This document shows, piece by piece, positions 60,128-64,000 of a DNA stretch of 64,000 nucleotides (position 1 is its first letter; each line of letters starts with the position of its first letter). The notes under the pieces were generated by a model. The model was not told the DNA's origin. It saw only the letters and a program-made list of their open reading frames with translations, and searched no databases. Source of the stretch: Flavobacteriales bacterium (GTDB lineage: Bacteria > Bacteroidota > Bacteroidia > Flavobacteriales_D > Sanyastnellaceae); the NCBI GenBank assembly GCA_016722445.1, contig JADKIZ010000041.1, positions 1 to 64,000 of the forward strand, read 5' to 3'. The translations under genes and the position numbers were made by a program.

Positions 60128-61426
60128 TTATTGCTTGATAAATCTGCCGGAAGTTTCTCCATCGATAGCGACGGTATAAATTCCTGAAGTTAAATCGTTG
60201 CAATCGATCGCGATCGTACTTTGCCCATTCATCTTGACTTTTCGGCAAACTTTTCCATTGACATCCACAATCGTTATGATGGTGTTGAGTTGAGCAGGTG
60301 CATTGAATTGTATGCTAATGATGTCATTCACCGGATTGGGATAGAGGAGGAGGGTAGGAACATTGGCTGCTTCCACTGAGGGATATGTGGCTTGAATGGC
60401 TTCACTCACATCACTGCATCCATTGGCATCGGTGATTTCCACACTGTAATTTCCAGTCTCAGAGATATGATAGGTCTGTGCTGTGGCATTGACAATTACA
60501 TTCCCATTCAAATACCATTGATAAGTTGATGCCTCATTCGCTGTGAGCGTGTTTCCATTTGCGGTGAAAGTTGCTTCTGCATTGATTGCGCTCAGATCCC
60601 AGTTTTGACTATATGTACAAAGGCTGTTAGACACACTCATGGTGAGCAATCCACTTACATCCAAAGTGTGGATATAATCGTTTTCACCAACAAGGGCATC
60701 ATCAAAACTCCATTCAAGTGATTCTATCCAAACAGCATCGTTGGTGCATTCAATTGTTTCGCCTGCGCATATTGAGGTAGCCGAAATACTTGCTTGTTCC
60801 AAATCCACACAATCGTAAATGGTAATCATTTCAGTGTTGGTCACAATAGCTGGATTGAAATCAAAATAAATGGATGCGGTATTGGGTATTTCGGTTCCTG
60901 CGTCCAAACCAGTCACGGGTAGTATTCGATAAGTCACAAAACCATGGCTGCCTGATTCATCTGAAGTGGCATCCGGTAAATTGATGCCGTTAAATTGGAA
61001 TGTCGCGAGATTGTTTTCATCAATCGACAACAGAAAATCATGCGACCAAGCCACAGGTTGCAACGTGTTTCGCTGGAGTAGATCATTCAAATCGTTTTCT
61101 ATGCGTACATTGGACGCAGGAGCATTACCGGTATTCTGAAAACGAATGGTGTACTCTAATTCAGAACCATCAAGCACGTATCCCGCTTCGGTATAGCCGT
61201 TGCTTTCCGTGATGTCGTTGGGATCGTAGCTACAAGTCACCAAGTAACTGTCGGTCATGGAATAATCAAACGAAGTATTTCCGCTACCATCCAACAAAGT
61301 AACGGTGGCTGTATTGAAGGCGGTAAGTCCAATATCTGCTGTGGTGACTGGTGTAACTACAACAGAAAAATGCAAAAAACTGAGTGGGCATGATGCCGCT
61401 AAAATCCCAAGTGATGGTATTACCAC
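60128..61426 (-). CDS. T9SS-exported FG-GAP repeat protein, paralogue 2, C-terminal fragment
   Basis: The C-terminal part of the gene starting at 63170. It has a DUF11-like end (VVVTPVTTADIGLTAFNTAT), a DUF7619 domain (CSYDPNDITESNGYTEAGYV), Ig-like segments with NLATFQFNGINLPDATSDES, and a type A sorting domain (LLYPNPVNDIISIQFNA, LTSGIYTVAI). The first 16 residues of the open frame are out of register. The real junction is at the A-run 61366-61370, where changing one base gives MPTQFFAFSVVVTPV. That matches the equivalent place in paralogue 1 (MEDMSLFVMVTPA) without a gap. Confidence 0.85.
   Translation of the reverse strand: MVIPSLGILAASCPLSFLHFSVVVTPVTTADIGLTAFNTATVTLLDGSGNTSFDYSMTDSYLVTCSYDPNDITESNGYTEAGYVLDGSELEYTIRFQNTGNAPASNVRIENDLNDLLQRNTLQPVAWSHDFLLSIDENNLATFQFNGINLPDATSDESGSHGFVTYRILPVTGLDAGTEIPNTASIYFDFNPAIVTNTEMITIYDCVDLEQASISATSICAGETIECTNDAVWIESLEWSFDDALVGENDYIHTLDVSGLLTMSVSNSLCTYSQNWDLSAINAEATFTANGNTLTANEASTYQWYLNGNVIVNATAQTYHISETGNYSVEITDANGCSDVSEAIQATYPSVEAANVPTLLLYPNPVNDIISIQFNAPAQLNTIITIVDVNGKVCRKVKMNGQSTIAIDCNDLTSGIYTVAIDGETSGRFIKQ
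60513..61231. repeat. Direct repeat copy 2 (about 719 bp) of the paralogue pair
   Basis: Partner of 57302-58020 at the same offset throughout. The near-identity stops at the sorting domain and at the N-terminal halves, which differ strongly. Confidence 0.8.
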
Positions 61427-63170
61427 TTATTGTTGTGGGTGTTGGGGTTGCGGAAATGAATTGATGCATCGGATCGAGCTGATATGTCAATGTCCCATTG
61501 GCCACCAATGATCCGATGTTCTGACTAGAGATAAAATGGTGAACGTTCGATGGGCTGTTACAAACGCCTGGCCACGAAAACATATATAAACTCATTTCTG
61601 TTACGGGATCGCTGTCCGGTACAAATGGGATATCAATAGAAATGTCGGCAGCTGGATCACTCAAATCGAGGTTAATTGGAAAAACGCCTCCTACATTATA
61701 AGCACCGATCACATCATTCAGATTTAATGTGTATTGGTCAGGCTCGAGTTGAATATTTATTTGACCCGTATTGGTATAATGTGTTTGCACTGCATTGTTG
61801 CTATTGGTCAAATCAGCTTGATATGAGTAATATGGTTGTTCTCCAGAATCGAATATGTCATTTTGATTGTCGTCGATAAAACCGTTGAGATGGAGTGTTG
61901 CAAATTGGTCAGCTATAATGTCCAGCGGAACAATATATACGTGGCCTTCTGCCATTAAAACCGGTTCTACAATGCCATCCTGGTTGTAATCGGCCTTGAC
62001 AAGAGAAGAAACATTGTTGGTGATTCCTGTGTCGTAATGAACAACGGGGAACGTGGTATTACCTGAAGTAATCCAACTGTCATCTTGAAAAATGATGTTC
62101 AATATCCCATTTGTCGATGGGAATAAAACATCACAATCCAGATCTTCATCAATATCTATTGCTGCAAGCCCTGGTGCGGGAAAATCAACCACATCAATGG
62201 ACGGTGACAAGGACCATCCTAAATCGGGATCAATGAGATCGAGATAACTCGCAATTGGGTCAATACCTATCAGATTGTTTTGACCATCGCTTTGCATATC
62301 AGCAATATCCCAGCTATAACTATACAATTGCCAATAGGCGTCGTCCTCAAAAATACCCGCTCCAACAGCGTTGTGTACAATCATCTCATTGCCATCACCA
62401 ATAATGCGTTGAAAGAGTATATCATTCCATCCGTCCTGGTTCAAATCGGTGATCAACATATCTGATACATCACCAGGACAGCCGCAGGCTCCATAGGTGT
62501 TGTTAGAACTTGCAAGTAGCACGGGTGCTGAAAAAACTCCGGCGTTGTATTCTATTTTGTATATGTTATCTTGCATTACATAAGTGTCAGGATCGCCGGG
62601 AATACCATTGAATAAAACGACAATGTCTTGGTCGCCATCTGTATCTACATCGCCAATGCTGATGCGGTTGAACCAAAAATCCCAAACATTGATATCATCT
62701 GAAACATCAAGTGAGTAGACAAGTTGGTCGACTCCAAATGCGTAACTTCCTAGGTTTTCCCGATAGAAAAGTCCATAAGAGGTATTATTTCCAATATTAC
62801 CATACGATTCGGCATGAATCAAGTCAGGAAGTCCATCACCGCTTAAATCACCAAAGGCCCAATACTCTTGATGACCAAGATCAAAAAGTGTATGGTAGAC
62901 AAATGCGTTGCTGCCAACATTTTCGCATAGTCCAAAATTTTGCGCCGTAATGGTGTTGATGTAAAAATTATAATAGTCGTTTCCAAAATTATTACCTGTC
63001 GAACCATCTGTTGTTAAGAAGTCAATATCGCCATCATTGTCAAAATCTATGAGATGAATACTCGTGTGCGATGTGCCGGTATTGCATATTTCGATCGTCG
63101 CACCGAATTGAGAAAAGGCCGGTGAACCTGAAAGAATGATCAGGATAAATGACAGGGTATAAATTTTCAT
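61284..63170 (-). CDS. T9SS-exported FG-GAP repeat protein, paralogue 2, N-terminal fragment
   Basis: A fragment of 628 residues with a signal peptide (ends SGSPAFSQ). FG-GAP/VCBS repeats carry IDFDNDGDIDFLTTDG, GDLSGDGLPDLIHAESYGN, IGDVDTDGDQDIVVLFNG and DYNQDGIVEPVLMAEG. An SdrD-like unit follows (FIDDNQNDIFDSGEQPYY), and then the start of a DUF11 region. The frame runs off after MPTQFFAFF into unrelated sequence because of a one-base change at 61366-61370, and continues in the C-terminal fragment. Same architecture as the gene at 56917, and both are transcribed leftward as a tandem pair. It is probably a surface-exposed Ca-binding repeat protein. Confidence 0.88.
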   Translation of the reverse strand: MKIYTLSFILIILSGSPAFSQFGATIEICNTGTSHTSIHLIDFDNDGDIDFLTTDGSTGNNFGNDYYNFYINTITAQNFGLCENVGSNAFVYHTLFDLGHQEYWAFGDLSGDGLPDLIHAESYGNIGNNTSYGLFYRENLGSYAFGVDQLVYSLDVSDDINVWDFWFNRISIGDVDTDGDQDIVVLFNGIPGDPDTYVMQDNIYKIEYNAGVFSAPVLLASSNNTYGACGCPGDVSDMLITDLNQDGWNDILFQRIIGDGNEMIVHNAVGAGIFEDDAYWQLYSYSWDIADMQSDGQNNLIGIDPIASYLDLIDPDLGWSLSPSIDVVDFPAPGLAAIDIDEDLDCDVLFPSTNGILNIIFQDDSWITSGNTTFPVVHYDTGITNNVSSLVKADYNQDGIVEPVLMAEGHVYIVPLDIIADQFATLHLNGFIDDNQNDIFDSGEQPYYSYQADLTNSNNAVQTHYTNTGQINIQLEPDQYTLNLNDVIGAYNVGGVFPINLDLSDPAADISIDIPFVPDSDPVTEMSLYMFSWPGVCNSPSNVHHFISSQNIGSLVANGTLTYQLDPMHQFISATPTPTTISGNTITWDFSGIMPTQFFAFFCCSYTSHHSRYWTYRLQYSHRYFVGW

Positions 63171-63385
63171 GGGTTGATATGGTATTGGTTGTTATTGCAG
63201 GCTTCAAATATGGATCATATCGATCTTCTTTGTGCCTTGCTACTATGAGATGACAGTGGGGACAAATTTCCACATTAAAACCACCGGGACTTCATAAATC
63301 ACCCTTTTTGATGATCATAATCTTCGTTTTATTAGCATACGTTGTAGCTGCAACGAATATTCGAAAAGCTTAGGACTTACGCCGA

Positions 63386-64000
63386 CTATTTCCAGAATTG
63401 GAGCGGCTTTAATAGTTGACCAACATAGTTTTTGGGGAAATGTTCCTTGATGCCGACCTGACCTGGTTCATGATCAGGACAAGTATAGGTACCGAACAAG
63501 ATATCCATGATGGGTGAAATATTTGCATAATTGCCTCTGTCGCGTGCTAAGTCATGGTGCCAGTGGTGCAATTCAGGTGAACCAATCAATTTTCGTAAGG
63601 GACCCAACGAAATACGCACATTGGAATGAATGTAGATGGCCCAAATGCCTCTGAAAGCTATGAAGCCCGATATGGTTTCCAATGGAAATCCAATGATAAA
63701 GGCAGGCAAGTTGATGAGCCCTACAGTATATACTGAATCGAGTGGATGCTCACGATAGGAGGCAAGCCAGTCTAATTGCTCAGCGCTGTGATGGACTTTG
63801 TGAAATCTCCAAAGAAATTCATTATTGTGCTGAAAACGATGTCCCCAATAGATAATGAAATCACTCAAGATAACAACCTCCGTAATTTGCAACCATGTCG
63901 GTTGCGACTGAACCATTGCGCGGAAAGTGGTGGGTAGAATATCGTCAAGCCAAAATCCAAAACGACTCAGAGTCCAAATTAGAAGAGAACTCCAAAGAAG
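63386..64000 (-). CDS. Sterol desaturase/fatty acid hydroxylase family protein (partial)
   Basis: The frame is open to the right edge, so the N-terminus is missing. At least 204 residues are visible. The membrane-bound diiron histidine boxes are complete: HRFQHNNEFLWRFHKVHHSA (HxxxH and HxxHH), and ELHHWHHDLARDRGNYAN. Hydrophobic segments flank them (ITEVVILSDFIIYWG, GLINLPAFIIGFPL). Members hydroxylate or desaturate lipids such as carotenoids, sterols or fatty acids in the inner membrane with O2 and an electron donor. The substrate here is unknown. The C-terminus (YVGQLLKPLQFWK) is intact. An internal Met (63916) is not the true start, since coding sequence clearly continues upstream of it. 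Confidence 0.88.
   Translation of the reverse strand, partial: LLWSSLLIWTLSRFGFWLDDILPTTFRAMVQSQPTWLQITEVVILSDFIIYWGHRFQHNNEFLWRFHKVHHSAEQLDWLASYREHPLDSVYTVGLINLPAFIIGFPLETISGFIAFRGIWAIYIHSNVRISLGPLRKLIGSPELHHWHHDLARDRGNYANISPIMDILFGTYTCPDHEPGQVGIKEHFPKNYVGQLLKPLQFWK

Overview
The window reads as a chromosomal segment of a Bacteroidota bacterium, most likely in or near the Flavobacteriales. The evidence is eight genes whose products carry type IX secretion (T9SS) C-terminal sorting domains, a gliding-motility-type (CHU_C) C-terminus, SprB-like, delta-60, PKD and FG-GAP repeats, many short lipoprotein signals, and promoters matching the Bacteroidetes consensus TTTG-N(18-21)-TAnnTTTG. I see no tRNA, rRNA, CRISPR array, phage gene or transposase.

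Layout. 1-1236: sugar-nucleotide genes (hexapeptide acetyltransferase, UDP-glucuronate decarboxylase). 1361-10158: a metallophore/cobalamin-type binding lipoprotein, a small outer-membrane protein, a small conserved protein, and two large T9SS cargo proteins around a lipoprotein. 10635-14865: an outer-membrane porin-like gene, a gene-free stretch with a 179-bp inverted repeat, and a Cys/His-rich three-gene cluster that looks metal-related. 15046-20902: a plus-strand aromatic catabolism operon (hmgA, hppD, a 2-oxoglutarate/Fe(II) oxygenase, paaA, paaB, paaC, paaD), followed by queD. 21413-24472: a GH114/TM1410-like lipoprotein, an alpha/beta hydrolase lipoprotein, and a RES/Xre toxin-antitoxin pair. 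24554-32239: a T9SS DNRLRE protein, thiolase, DUF1304, tpiA-prmA, a TSUP transporter and a DEAD/DEAH helicase. 32322-36964: two alpha-amylase lipoproteins on either side of prmC in one tight operon, with a palindrome in the promoter. 37130-41509: WD40 protein, hisS, DinB-like protein, FAD-linked oxidase. 41592-41719: a candidate small RNA. 41831-63170: a large block of T9SS-exported proteins, including a PKD protein of about 2,360 residues and two tandem FG-GAP paralogues, with smaller genes between them. 63386-64000: a sterol-desaturase-family gene running off the end.

The main caution is sequence quality. At least thirteen genes are broken by single-base length changes, mostly in homopolymer runs, and one giant gene has an in-frame TAA. 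The broken genes include hppD, paaA, paaD and prmC, and reading frame and family similarity resume at once after each break. I read most of these as uncorrected long-read homopolymer errors rather than true pseudogenes, and I give reconstructed spans with the break positions.

Functionally, the clearest units are tyrosine-to-homogentisate-to-maleylacetoacetate conversion joined to phenylacetyl-CoA epoxidation (paaE and all steps after ring attack lie outside the window), glucan hydrolysis at the cell envelope by the two amylases, and surface display or secretion of adhesin-like proteins by T9SS.
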